Source: Rickettsiales bacterium
Lineage (GTDB): Bacteria > Pseudomonadota > Alphaproteobacteria > Rickettsiales > UBA1997
NCBI GenBank assembly: GCA_031289855.1
Contig: JAITOR010000031.1
Coordinates: 1 to 21,040 of the forward strand
DNA: 21,040 nucleotides
Direction of reading: 5' to 3'
The stretch's first letter is position 1. Every line of letters begins with the position of its first letter. Position numbers and translations under genes: made by a program. The notes under the pieces were generated by a model. The model did not search any database, had not been told where the DNA came from, and saw nothing but the letters and a program-made list of their open reading frames with translations. Below are positions 8,802 through 16,134 of the stretch, one piece after another.

Positions 8802-8830
8802 AATATAAATATTAAAATTTTATTTGTAAA
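8802..8830 (-). promoter_or_regulatory. Promoter of the phosphoesterase gene
   Basis: On the minus strand TTTACA (8830-8825), a 17-nt spacer and TATATT (8807-8802) are followed 7 nt later by the ATG at 8794. There is no Shine-Dalgarno, which fits a leaderless mRNA. It is divergent from the tRNA-Tyr promoter. Confidence 0.55.
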
Positions 8831-8840
8831 ATATTTTTAT

Positions 8841-8868
8841 TTGACAAATATAAAGCATAGTTTATATT
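8841..8868 (+). promoter_or_regulatory. Promoter of tRNA-Tyr
   Basis: A consensus TTGACA (8841-8846), a 16-nt spacer and TATATT (8863-8868) lie just before the tRNA. The predicted start is about 5 nt upstream of the mature 5' end. Confidence 0.65.
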
Positions 8869-8880
8869 GGTAGCAAGGTA

Positions 8881-8966
8881 GGGGAGATGGCCGAGCGGTC
8901 AATGGCAACAGACTGTAAATCTGTCCTCTCACGAGTTCATAGGTTCAAATCCTATTCTCCCCACCA
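8881..8966 (+). tRNA. tRNA-Tyr (anticodon GTA)
   Basis: The acceptor strands GGGGAGA (8881-8887) and TCTCCCC (8956-8962) pair fully, followed by discriminator A and a genome-encoded CCA (8964-8966). The anticodon stem ACAGA/TCTGT encloses the loop CTGTAAA, giving anticodon GTA. A long variable arm follows, as expected for bacterial tRNA-Tyr, and the T arm is ATAGG-TTCAAAT-CCTAT. The final A of CCA is immediately followed by the stop codon of a convergent gene at 8967. Confidence 0.97.
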
Positions 8967-9311
8967 TTATATTACCGCAAATTCCATCTTATCTTTTTTG
9001 ACCTCTACGTTTTCTCCATTGTCTTTGACTTCAATTTTATCATTTTCCAACAATGTATTGTATCTTATATTTTTTACACATTTTACAATTACACTATAAT
9101 CCCATCCAACCTCCACTTCAATAACCTTTAACTCCTTTTCTTTGAATAAAATAACATCACTGACCGCAACACTTAAATATGTTGGTGGAAGTTTCAAAAT
9201 ATAAACTTCACCATCATTCCAGAGTTGTTTTAATAAATTTTCTGCCACCAATTTAGCTTTGTATTCTCCAACTATTATTGGCAATATTATATAATTAGTT
9301 TGCATAAACAT
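8967..9311 (-). CDS. GTA gp15-like tail protein, second part (split gene)
   Basis: A 114-residue protein that continues the domain order of GTA gp15-like tail proteins. In full-length relatives a stretch of the type LPLxxxxxxAxxxAxxLLxxxWxxREtxxFxLPPxxLxLxPGDVV follows the tail-fold domain. Here NYIILPIIVGEYKAKLVAEN, then LLKQLWNDGEVYILKLPPTY and LSVAVSDVILF match that pattern. The frame differs by one from the 676-residue upstream ORF, and the two overlap by 17 nt. A good Shine-Dalgarno (AAAGGAG, 9322-9316) sits 4 nt before the ATG at 9311, so this part can be translated on its own. The large C-terminal region of gp15 proteins is missing: the ORF ends directly at the tRNA-Tyr 3' end. It could be a stable split subunit or the remains of a frameshifted and truncated gene. 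Confidence 0.7.
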   Translation of the reverse strand: MFMQTNYIILPIIVGEYKAKLVAENLLKQLWNDGEVYILKLPPTYLSVAVSDVILFKEKELKVIEVEVGWDYSVIVKCVKNIRYNTLLENDKIEVKDNGENVEVKKDKMEFAVI

Positions 9312-11325
9312 TACTCTCCTTTGAATTATTATCTCGATTTAAAAATTTAACATAAATTTTATCTGCCAAGTCAACATATTTTATGGTTTCGTAAAAATCA
9401 ATCAACTCTCCCTCATCAATTTCATAACTAATCGGTCTATGTTTCTTTCTAAAATGCAATTTTCCATTATGCTCCACATAGTCAAAAAAATAAATTCCCT
9501 GTAACATTTTTATAACTTCATTTAAATTTGTAATTTCATTCAAAACAATACCTTCGACCAAATCATAAATTTCAATATCTCCTAATAAATTCAAATTATC
9601 AACAAACAACATTTTTATCAAATTTTCAAATGTTAATACACATAATTTACCATTTATCCAATGGCCACGATACCAATCATCACCATCAGTCCATATATCA
9701 ACCTTTGCTGGAAAAAATGGATAGGGACGAGCATCCCAACAATACAAAAACATCCTTTCCACATAGACTTTATCTTGCCAAAATTCTATGGTGGCTTCTA
9801 TTGCTTGTCTCTGAGCAAAATTGTTGATTTTTCCATCACTTAAATCTGGCAATACACCATTACTTGGTTCATTGGATGTACAATTTACACTCGCAAATCC
9901 ATATTCACAAAACCAAATCTTTTTACCAAAATTTACCAAATTTATTTCACTCCAAGCATCGACAATGCTCTGTTTTGTTATGTTTTCCTGTATATCATTT
10001 GTTAGTGGAATATACATATTTATACCAACAAAATCAATGAATGAACTACTCCACAGTTCCCCCAAATCAGCATATTCATTCCAATTTGCCGTATAACTCA
10101 CTAAAACATTTTGACCTAATATCGCTTTGACCTGTGCTGCTAAATTGACTAAATACCCAATTGCACCTGGAATTTTCGTAATCCCTATTAATTCACTACC
10201 TATCAAAAAACAATCAACTTTTCCCTGCAATAAAGTTGCATAATGCAAAATAAAGTTATTATATTTGGTAAAAAATGTTGCTAAATTATTTGTATTACCA
10301 GTTAAATAACCTCGCCAAGGTTTATCCGCCAAATCCATTAACAAAATAGGATAAAACATGTTTTTGAAACCCATTTCCTTCAAATATGCAAAATAATTTA
10401 CAATCGCCATATCACAAATCGTTCCACCATACCTATTTACTACATTAGCATTTAACCTTGTTTTCTCACCAACTTGCCAAGTATAAGGTTCAAAAGTTAT
10501 CGGTGTATTAAAATCACATTTTGGCTCAATATTACAATTTGCAATATTTAAACTATTGCAAAACCAAGCCACCGACGGACTTATCCAATTGCAATTTGGC
10601 AATGATTTTTTCAATTGTTGTATGGATAAAACTGCATCAGAAACATTTTGGTTATTGTTTTGATTAATATTTACCAGTTCTCCATTGGAATGCCACACTC
10701 CATACTGCAAAATTCCATTGTGTTTTTTTATAATTTCGGGAGCATAAATGAATTCACCATAACCTGGTATTATATTTACAGCGTTTATTTTATTTTCAAT
10801 ATCGTTTTCATTGGTGGCAATTTTAGATATTTCAAAATTAAAAGTAGGAATTTTATTATTAAATTCCGCCAGTGGAAAATTTTCAAACACAATATAACAA
10901 AGTCCACGATAGGCAATGTTTGGCATCAATAAATCTGGCATTTGTCCTTCACTACCATTATAGAAACGATAAGAATATTTTTCAATGTCAATCAACACAT
11001 CATCAACATAAATATTTTTCAAAATACATTCACCATTGCAAATACCTATTGCGATATTAATAAAATATTCATATTTTGTGATATTTTGTTGCAGGTTTCC
11101 ATGATATTGAGTGTAATTATTTTCTACCTCTAATAGATTGGTTTGCCATATAATGTTGCCAGCAAGCCGAACCGTGCCATAAATCACTGGAATTACTCCA
11201 TTATAAGAATTGGTCTGTAGTTGCAAATCACTAAGGCGATTGCCAGATTTGTTTTGTATAACTTCATCATCAAAAATCAATGAAATGATGGGATTTGTTT
11301 TAATAATATTCTTTAAATTTAACAT
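9295..11325 (-). CDS. GTA gp15-like tail/baseplate protein with glycoside-hydrolase TIM barrel
   Basis: Homologue of the large alphaproteobacterial gene transfer agent tail protein (gp15 of the Rhodobacter capsulatus GTA; GTA TIM-barrel family), which sits at the tail tip/baseplate. Seen over 676 residues: an N-terminal tail-hub-like part with NRLSDLQLQTNSYNGVIPVI, YGTVRLAGNIIW, PDLLMPNIAYRGLCYIVFENF; then a TIM barrel (about 240-550) with WISPSVAWFCNS, NRYGGTICDMAIVNYF, a glutamate in GSELIG (about 376), a second glutamate in WFCEYGFA (about 473), and WDARPYPFFPAKVDIWTDGD followed by WYRGHWINGKL; then a tail-fold part ending YVDLADKIYVKFLNRDNNS. Both possible catalytic glutamates are kept. 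Relatives are about 1300 residues; this ORF plus the next gives about 790. No other GTA structural gene is adjacent, which fits the scattered GTA genes known from Rickettsiales. Its ATG lies 6 nt after the -10 of promoter B. Confidence 0.92.
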   Translation of the reverse strand: MLNLKNIIKTNPIISLIFDDEVIQNKSGNRLSDLQLQTNSYNGVIPVIYGTVRLAGNIIWQTNLLEVENNYTQYHGNLQQNITKYEYFINIAIGICNGECILKNIYVDDVLIDIEKYSYRFYNGSEGQMPDLLMPNIAYRGLCYIVFENFPLAEFNNKIPTFNFEISKIATNENDIENKINAVNIIPGYGEFIYAPEIIKKHNGILQYGVWHSNGELVNINQNNNQNVSDAVLSIQQLKKSLPNCNWISPSVAWFCNSLNIANCNIEPKCDFNTPITFEPYTWQVGEKTRLNANVVNRYGGTICDMAIVNYFAYLKEMGFKNMFYPILLMDLADKPWRGYLTGNTNNLATFFTKYNNFILHYATLLQGKVDCFLIGSELIGITKIPGAIGYLVNLAAQVKAILGQNVLVSYTANWNEYADLGELWSSSFIDFVGINMYIPLTNDIQENITKQSIVDAWSEINLVNFGKKIWFCEYGFASVNCTSNEPSNGVLPDLSDGKINNFAQRQAIEATIEFWQDKVYVERMFLYCWDARPYPFFPAKVDIWTDGDDWYRGHWINGKLCVLTFENLIKMLFVDNLNLLGDIEIYDLVEGIVLNEITNLNEVIKMLQGIYFFDYVEHNGKLHFRKKHRPISYEIDEGELIDFYETIKYVDLADKIYVKFLNRDNNSKESNVYAN
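9316..9322 (-). promoter_or_regulatory. Ribosome binding site inside the split GTA gene
   Basis: AAAGGAG on the minus strand (9322-9316), 4 nt before the ATG at 9311 and inside the last codons of the upstream ORF. It supports independent translation of the second part and fits the window's habit of using Shine-Dalgarno sites for internal cistrons. Confidence 0.6.
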
Positions 11326-11331
11326 AACACT

Positions 11332-11366
11332 ATTATGAACTATTATTTTTATTTTGGGAAGTACAT
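11332..11366 (-). promoter_or_regulatory. Site B: ATGTACTTCCC-N18-CATAAT promoter of the GTA gene
   Basis: On the minus strand ATGTACTTCCC (11366-11356), 18 nt, CATAAT (11337-11332), 6 nt, then the ATG at 11325. There is no Shine-Dalgarno and no TTGACA. The spacing equals site A to the base, including the 6-nt gap to the start codon. Confidence 0.65.
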
Positions 11367-11460
11367 AAAGTAAAATAATTTTCTTTGATTTTTATCAATA
11401 TCCTATATCATTCTATTTTACCACAATAAGTTTTAATCAAATTTTCCATTTTCAAAAAAT

Positions 11461-11489
11461 TTGCTTTTATTGAAAAATAATATGATAAT
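11461..11489 (+). promoter_or_regulatory. Promoter of mlaC
   Basis: TTGCTT (11461-11466), a 17-nt spacer and GATAAT (11484-11489), then 6 nt and the ATG at 11496. It is a leaderless layout, divergent from promoter B. Confidence 0.5.
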
Positions 11490-11495
11490 TTATGT

Positions 11496-12062
11496 ATGAA
11501 CAATAATTGTATTTTTATGTTTAAGAAAATTTTATTAATTTTTACAATTTTAACAACCTTTGCTTTTGCTGATGGTAGAGATTTTATCAATAATTTGATA
11601 GAGCAAACCAATAAAATTTTAGTGGAGAAAGATGACAATAGGAAATATTTGGATTTTATAAATAATAATATTGATATAGATTGGATTTCAAATTTCGTCT
11701 TGGGTGTAAACGCAAAAAGTTTAAATGAAGTTGAAAAACAAGAATTTAAAATTTTGTATTCAAAATATTTGTTGCAAAATTATGTATCAAAAATCAAAGA
11801 TTACAGCAAACGAGCAAAAATTACAAAAGTTGATGAAAAAAGTAAAACAATTTCAATTGTCAACATAGATACAAAAGATGCAACCGGAACTTCATTGAGT
11901 GTTGATTTTAGAATTACAAATAAAAATGGTAAATTTTTAATCATAGATATTATACCCGAAGGTATAAGTTTTATTGGTAGCCAAAGAACAGATGTGGGTG
12001 GAAGTATTCAAAAACTTGGATATAAAGAATTTATTAAAGAATTAAAAAAGAAAATTAAATAG
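11496..12062 (+). CDS. mlaC: MlaC/Ttg2D-type phospholipid-binding periplasmic protein
   Basis: Periplasmic carrier of the Mla pathway, which moves phospholipids between outer and inner membrane and keeps outer membrane asymmetry. The 188-residue protein starts at ATG 11496, 6 nt after a -10 box; a second in-frame ATG at 11517 begins a classic signal peptide (MFKKILLIFTILTTFAFA, probable cleavage after AFA). The mature part shows the family pattern: a RDFINNLIEQTNKIL helix, IDIDWISNFVLG, a helix with EFKILYSKYLLQNYVSKI, and a beta-rich second half (ITKVDEKSKTISIVNI, VDFRITNKNGKFLIIDI, EGISFIGSQRTDVGG). The final block is typical of MlaC. The other Mla genes are not next to it. It is followed by an aminotransferase gene 8 nt downstream, probably on the same mRNA. 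Confidence 0.85.
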   Translation: MNNNCIFMFKKILLIFTILTTFAFADGRDFINNLIEQTNKILVEKDDNRKYLDFINNNIDIDWISNFVLGVNAKSLNEVEKQEFKILYSKYLLQNYVSKIKDYSKRAKITKVDEKSKTISIVNIDTKDATGTSLSVDFRITNKNGKFLIIDIIPEGISFIGSQRTDVGGSIQKLGYKEFIKELKKKIK

Positions 12063-12066
12063 GAGG
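12061..12066 (+). promoter_or_regulatory. Strong Shine-Dalgarno of the aminotransferase gene
   Basis: AGGAGG overlaps the mlaC stop codon and lies 4 nt before the ATG at 12071. It is the strongest ribosome binding site in the window, on a second cistron, and fixes the start. Confidence 0.75.
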
Positions 12067-12070
12067 TATT

Positions 12071-13237
12071 ATGTCTATTTCGAGCTATGTAAAAAAAACA
12101 ATTGAAAAGGGATCAGTATTCGATGAAGTTGTTTTTATCGCAAATCAGTTAAAAGAAAAGTATGGAAAGGATAAAGTTTGTGATTTTTCCATTGGAAATC
12201 CAGATTTACCTTCTCCAATCGAATTTAAGGAGGGAATACAAAAGGCATTGGATGCACCTGATTTAAATTTTAAATATGTGCCATTTGCCGGCCTTCCAGA
12301 GGTAAGAAAAAAAGTTGCCGAAGTAATTTCGAAACAACAAGAAACACAAATCCCAATCGAAAATGTGCTTCTCACATGTGGTGCGGAAACTGGTTTGAAT
12401 GTGGTGGTGAGAGCATTTTTAGAACAAGGAGATGAAGTAATTATCAATACTCCATATTTTCCATGTTATGCGGATATCATAGAAATACATGGTGGAGTAC
12501 CGGTGATAGTTAATGGTGATAGCAACTTAGATTTAAGTATTGAAAACATTGAAAAAGCACTTACACTTAAAACAAAACTTATAATATTAAATTCTCCAAA
12601 TAATCCATCGGGTAAAATTTATCCTGAATCAACCTTGAAAAAATTGGCTGATTTATTGAAAAAAAAGAATAGCGATGCAGTGATTTTATCCGATGAGCCA
12701 TATAGAGATATAAGTTTTGGCAAAAAAGTTCCGTCAGTATTTAAAATTTTTGATAATTGTATTTGGGTATCTTCCGTATCAAAAAACATGTCTGCACCAG
12801 CTGCAAGAATTGGTTTTATTATTACAAACCCTAAAATGAAAAATTTAGATGAGATAAATAAAGGAATATTTTTTGTTAATATGCTTTTGATTACGGAAGC
12901 ACCAGTATTGGAGCAGAAAGGACTTTTAAATTCTTTTGGTTTAACAAGTGATTTAAGCAAATATAAAGTTAAAATGGATAAAGTGGTGGCAATTTTGAGA
13001 AAAATCGGTTATGAAGTTAATGATCCAGAAGGAACTTTTTACTTATTTCCAAAGACACCAATTACTGATGACGTTAAATTTTGCAAAGAATATTTGGCAA
13101 AATATAATGTAATCTGCACTCCAGGAACACCATTTGGCACATCAGGATATATGAGAGTGTCTTGTTGTTGTGATGATGCCACAATTGAAAGATGCGTGGA
13201 AGGTTTTGAAAAAGCATACAAAGATGCAAAAATTTAA
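12071..13237 (+). CDS. Class I PLP-dependent aminotransferase (aspartate aminotransferase-like)
   Basis: A 388-residue fold-type I aminotransferase that transfers amino groups between amino acids and 2-oxo acids using pyridoxal phosphate. Seen: FSIGNPDLPSP (residues about 38-48), YVPFAGLPEVRKKVA, the CGAETGLNVVVRAFLEQGDE cofactor-phosphate region, NSPNNPSGKIY (near 175-185), SDEPYRDI with the PLP-pyridine aspartate (near 206), and SSVSKNMSAPAARIGF with the Schiff-base lysine near 239. The C-terminal PGTPFGTSGYMRVSCCC block holds the substrate-carboxylate arginine. The VSCCCDD and FGTSGY endings resemble, from memory, aminotransferases of anaerobic bacteria more than typical alphaproteobacterial AspC, so horizontal gain is possible. 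Exact substrate unknown. The gene follows mlaC with its own Shine-Dalgarno. Confidence 0.88.
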   Translation: MSISSYVKKTIEKGSVFDEVVFIANQLKEKYGKDKVCDFSIGNPDLPSPIEFKEGIQKALDAPDLNFKYVPFAGLPEVRKKVAEVISKQQETQIPIENVLLTCGAETGLNVVVRAFLEQGDEVIINTPYFPCYADIIEIHGGVPVIVNGDSNLDLSIENIEKALTLKTKLIILNSPNNPSGKIYPESTLKKLADLLKKKNSDAVILSDEPYRDISFGKKVPSVFKIFDNCIWVSSVSKNMSAPAARIGFIITNPKMKNLDEINKGIFFVNMLLITEAPVLEQKGLLNSFGLTSDLSKYKVKMDKVVAILRKIGYEVNDPEGTFYLFPKTPITDDVKFCKEYLAKYNVICTPGTPFGTSGYMRVSCCCDDATIERCVEGFEKAYKDAKI

Positions 13238-13244
13238 TATGTAC

Positions 13245-13272
13245 TTGACAAATTTTATTTTTATAATATCAT
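13245..13272 (+). promoter_or_regulatory. Promoter of rpoH
   Basis: A perfect TTGACA (13245-13250), a 16-nt spacer and TATCAT (13267-13272) are followed 6 nt later by the ATG at 13279, with no Shine-Dalgarno. This is a standard vegetative promoter and a leaderless layout. The bases just before the -35 read ATGTACTTGACA, which partly resembles the TACTTCCC sites but is one base out of register relative to the -10. Confidence 0.65.
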
Positions 13273-13278
13273 ATAATT

Positions 13279-14160
13279 ATGAGTGAAATAATTTTGACAA
13301 AAAGCGAGTCTTCTTTGCTTCACTATATTAGTGAAGTGAATAGATTACCGATGCTAACAGATGAAGAGGAAAAGAAATACTATGTTGAAATGGCATTAGG
13401 CAATATTGAAGCAGCAAAAATATTAGTTAGCAGCCATTTAAGGCTTGTGGTAAAGATTGCCAATAAGTATAAAAATTATGGTCTTCCTATGATGGATTTG
13501 ATTGGAGAAGGAAATGTTGGACTTATGAGGGCCATAAAGACATTTGATTATAAAAAGGGATATAAACTGGCCACATATTCTATATGGTGGATTCGCGCCT
13601 ATATACAAGAATACATATTAAAAATGTGGTCCATTGTTAAAATTGGCACAAGTAGTATGCAAAAAAAAGTATTTTTTAATTTAGGGAAGGTTAAAAAATA
13701 TATATTAGATTATAGTGGTAAAAAATGTTTTGGAAATGAAGAAGTTAAAAAAGCAAGTGAAATGTTGGGGGCCAGTGAAGAGTATATAGTTGAAATGAAT
13801 AAAAGACTCACAAAGGGTGATATATCCTTAAATGCTAAGAAAATTAATGGTGATGACGAAAGTTGCGAAATAATTGATTTATTGCCAGCAAAACAAGCAG
13901 CAGTTGATGTGATTGTTGATAGCAGAAGAGAAAATAAAAAAAAGCAGGAATTGTTGCGAAAGGCGATTGGTGGTTTGGATGATAAAGAGCAAAAGGTTAT
14001 TAAAATGAGATATATAACTGATAGTCCAGCAACATTGGTGGAAATTGGCAAACAATTGAATATTTCAAGCGAAAGGGCAAGACAGATTGAGGCAAGGGCA
14101 ATTGAGAAGATGAAAAAAATAGTAAGAATGGGTATATTGCAAGAATCATTTAAATCGTGA
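13279..14160 (+). CDS. rpoH: RNA polymerase heat-shock sigma factor RpoH (sigma-32)
   Basis: Alternative sigma factor that directs RNA polymerase to chaperone and protease genes. The 293-residue length fits RpoH. Seen: region 1.2-like start LLHYISEVNRLPMLTDEEE, region 2 with SHLRLVVKIANKYKNYGLPM, DLIGEGNVGLMRAIKTFD, ATYSIWWIRAYIQEYILKMW (residues about 52-118), then the RpoH box region MQKKVFFNLGK (near 128-140), which separates sigma-32 from sigma-70, and region 4 with a helix-turn-helix (VEIGKQLNISSERARQIEAR, near 255-274) that reads the -35 element. No anti-sigma gene is adjacent. The stop overlaps the end of the convergent DUF1847 gene by 15 nt. Because region 4 dictates the -35, this or another sigma factor is one candidate reader of the TACTTCCC promoters, though that motif is unlike known sigma-32 sites. 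Confidence 0.93.
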   Translation: MSEIILTKSESSLLHYISEVNRLPMLTDEEEKKYYVEMALGNIEAAKILVSSHLRLVVKIANKYKNYGLPMMDLIGEGNVGLMRAIKTFDYKKGYKLATYSIWWIRAYIQEYILKMWSIVKIGTSSMQKKVFFNLGKVKKYILDYSGKKCFGNEEVKKASEMLGASEEYIVEMNKRLTKGDISLNAKKINGDDESCEIIDLLPAKQAAVDVIVDSRRENKKKQELLRKAIGGLDDKEQKVIKMRYITDSPATLVEIGKQLNISSERARQIEARAIEKMKKIVRMGILQESFKS

Positions 14161-14787
14161 ATAAATTGTATTTGCAGTATACAAAGCCCCCACAGGATTA
14201 TGACAAAGAACTCTGTCTTTTACTATGAGTGTTGTGGTCGGTACCTTTGAATACATATTGAAAATAGCATCATGCCCCACACACAATCCAATTACTATAT
14301 TAAAATCAGTCTTCACTTTTGCCAAAGTTTTTGCTTGCAAGATTGGGTTACACATAGTTTCATGTTCTTTCCCCTTATTTACTTTATGCTCATTAGGAAT
14401 TCCAATCGCATTTTTATCTGTATAACCAATTTTGCAACATACAACATAAAAATTTATATCATTTTTTTTAAGAATGTCACAAAAAATTTTAGTTTCATTG
14501 ATTAAACCAAAGCAGGTTGCTATACCAACATATTTGAATTTGCATCTTTTTATAATTTCAATAGTCTCTTCAACCCTTGATAATTTACCATATGTTGTGC
14601 CTTCTATCTCTGCAGCCTTTAAATATAAATCACTTATTTTCTTATCATTTTTTATGAGATCTGTAACTTCATCAATTTCCTTTTTAGTCCAAAGACCAGT
14701 GGGACAAAAATTAGGATATTGTTTACTTGCATTTCTACATGATTGAGTACCACATGAATTACAGGAATGACATTCTTTTTTGGACAT
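14146..14787 (-). CDS. DUF1847 family cysteine-rich, probably metal-binding protein
   Basis: A 213-residue protein of the DUF1847 family, function unknown. The N-terminus carries a cysteine cluster (CHSCNSCGTQSC, then C at FCPTG; residues 6-30) that looks like an iron-sulfur or zinc site. The rest shows alternating strands and helices with further conserved cysteines: GIATCFGL (near 98), the YVVCCKIG segment near 123-126, the ETMCNPILQA block near 149, GLCVGHDAIF and VKDRVLCHNPVGALY near the C-terminus. From memory this family is common in anaerobic Firmicutes, Deltaproteobacteria and methanogens and uncommon in alphaproteobacteria, so transfer is plausible. A Shine-Dalgarno-like AAGG lies 4 nt before the ATG. 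It follows metY on the same strand, separated by a terminator-like hairpin. Confidence 0.85.
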   Translation of the reverse strand: MSKKECHSCNSCGTQSCRNASKQYPNFCPTGLWTKKEIDEVTDLIKNDKKISDLYLKAAEIEGTTYGKLSRVEETIEIIKRCKFKYVGIATCFGLINETKIFCDILKKNDINFYVVCCKIGYTDKNAIGIPNEHKVNKGKEHETMCNPILQAKTLAKVKTDFNIVIGLCVGHDAIFNMYSKVPTTTLIVKDRVLCHNPVGALYTANTIYSRFK

Positions 14788-14802
14788 ATTACCTTATCTT
14801 TT

Positions 14803-14835
14803 ATTAATAAAAGGGTAATACACAAAGTATTACCC
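14803..14835 (-). terminator. Rho-independent terminator of metY
   Basis: A perfect 9-bp stem (GGGTAATAC at 14813-14821, GTATTACCC at 14827-14835) with a 5-nt loop, followed on the minus strand by TTTTATTAAT. It lies 9 nt after the metY stop codon. Some read-through into the DUF1847 gene is possible, since that gene has no obvious promoter of its own. Confidence 0.8.
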
Positions 14836-14844
14836 TATCACGAA

Positions 14845-16134
14845 TTATTTTTCTAATGCTTGTTTAATATCAGCAATTATATCATCAACATTTTCAATAC
14901 CTATTGAAAGTCTAACGAAATCAGGTGTAACACCGGTTGCTAATTGTTCTTTTTCAGTGAGTTGTTGATGGGTTGTGGATGCAGGATGTATTGCAAGAGA
15001 CTTCGCATCACCGATATTTGCAAGATGTGATATGAGTTCCAAAGAATTTATAAATTTCTTACCAGCCTCCACACCACCTTTTACACCAAATCCAACCAAT
15101 CCACCTGCTCCATGTTTCAGATATTTTTTAACTCTTTCTTTTTCAGGGCTATCATCCAATCCCGGATAATTTACCCATGCAACCTTTGGATGTGATTTTA
15201 AAAATTTCGCCACTTCCAAAGCATTTTTAGAATGCTGTTCTATTCTTAAATGCAATGTTTCAATACCTTGTAACAATAAAAACGCGCTAAATGGTGATAA
15301 AATTGCCCCCAAGTCCCTAAGTAAAATTGTTCTTGCTTTAATTATATATGCAATATTACCAAGCGGTTTTAAGGCTTCAACAAAGTTTAAATCGTGATAA
15401 CTTGGATCTGGCGCAGCAATTAACGGAAATTTACCATTTGTCCAATCAAATTTTCCAGAATCAACTATGATACCACCCAATGTAGTCCCATGTCCACCCA
15501 AAAATTTTGTAGCCGAATATACAACTATATCTGCTCCATATTGTATGGGTCTAAATGTGTATGGAGATGACGTATTATCAATGATTAATGGTATTCCGTT
15601 ATCATGAGCAACTTTTGCGGTTGCCTCTACATCTGCCACATCAAGTTTTGGATTACCAAGACTCTCAGCATATACCACTTTTGTTTTTGGAGTAATTGCT
15701 TTTTTTAATGCTTCTATGTCATTTGATTTTACAAATGTAGTTTTAATTCCCCATCTTGCAAATGTATAGTGCAACAAATTATATGTTCCACCATATAAAT
15801 TATCAAATGCCACGATTTCATCGCCACCTTGAAGTATATTCAATAATGAAAAAGTAATGGCACTTTGACCACTGGCAACTGCCAATGCACCCACACCACC
15901 ATCCAATAGTGCAATCCTCTTTTCTAATACCTCAACGGTTGGATTTTGCAAACGACCATAAATGTTTCCAAATTCCTTTAATGCAAACAAATTAGCCGCA
16001 TGGTCTGTATTTTTGAAATTATAGGCCGTAGTTTGATAAATTGGCACTGCTCTTGCACCTGTTGTGGGATCTGGCTCTTGTCCACCATGTAAAAACAAAG
16101 TTTCTAATTTTAATTTATTATCTATCTTAGACAT
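14845..16134 (-). CDS. metY: O-acetylhomoserine aminocarboxypropyltransferase (sulfhydrylase)
   Basis: A PLP enzyme of the Cys/Met metabolism family that forms homocysteine (or methionine) from O-acetylhomoserine and sulfide (or methanethiol). At 429 residues it has the length of MetY rather than the shorter MetB/MetC enzymes (about 380-400). Seen: ETLFLHGGQEPDPTTGARAV near the start, PIYQTTAYNFKN, YGRLQNPTVEVLEKRIALLD, GQSAITFSLLNILQGGDEIV, DNTSSPYTFRP, the Schiff-base lysine motif SATKFLGGHG (lysine near 208), GAILSPFSAFLLLQGIETL, and the C-terminal SHLANIGDAKSLAIHPASTT and LSIGIENVDDI blocks. A Shine-Dalgarno (AAGAGG) lies 7 nt before the ATG. A sulfide-using methionine enzyme is unusual in a strongly reduced intracellular genome. 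No SAM riboswitch is visible upstream. Confidence 0.93.
   Translation of the reverse strand: MSKIDNKLKLETLFLHGGQEPDPTTGARAVPIYQTTAYNFKNTDHAANLFALKEFGNIYGRLQNPTVEVLEKRIALLDGGVGALAVASGQSAITFSLLNILQGGDEIVAFDNLYGGTYNLLHYTFARWGIKTTFVKSNDIEALKKAITPKTKVVYAESLGNPKLDVADVEATAKVAHDNGIPLIIDNTSSPYTFRPIQYGADIVVYSATKFLGGHGTTLGGIIVDSGKFDWTNGKFPLIAAPDPSYHDLNFVEALKPLGNIAYIIKARTILLRDLGAILSPFSAFLLLQGIETLHLRIEQHSKNALEVAKFLKSHPKVAWVNYPGLDDSPEKERVKKYLKHGAGGLVGFGVKGGVEAGKKFINSLELISHLANIGDAKSLAIHPASTTHQQLTEKEQLATGVTPDFVRLSIGIENVDDIIADIKQALEK

Noticed and set aside
8940..8966. Duplicated tRNA-Tyr 3' end marking an integrated element (attL/attR)
   Set aside because: No second copy of the tRNA 3' end could be seen elsewhere in the window, so a bounded integrated element is not supported here.
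8887..9099. 70-codon ORF starting inside tRNA-Tyr
   Set aside because: It reads through the tRNA and is antisense to the conserved second GTA part.
13241..13272. rpoH promoter as a fifth member of the TACTTCCC family (it reads ATGTACTTGACA)
   Set aside because: It has a perfect TTGACA with a normal 16-nt spacer, lacks CCC, and the shared part is one base out of register relative to the -10. An ATGTACTT match is expected by chance in DNA this A/T-rich.
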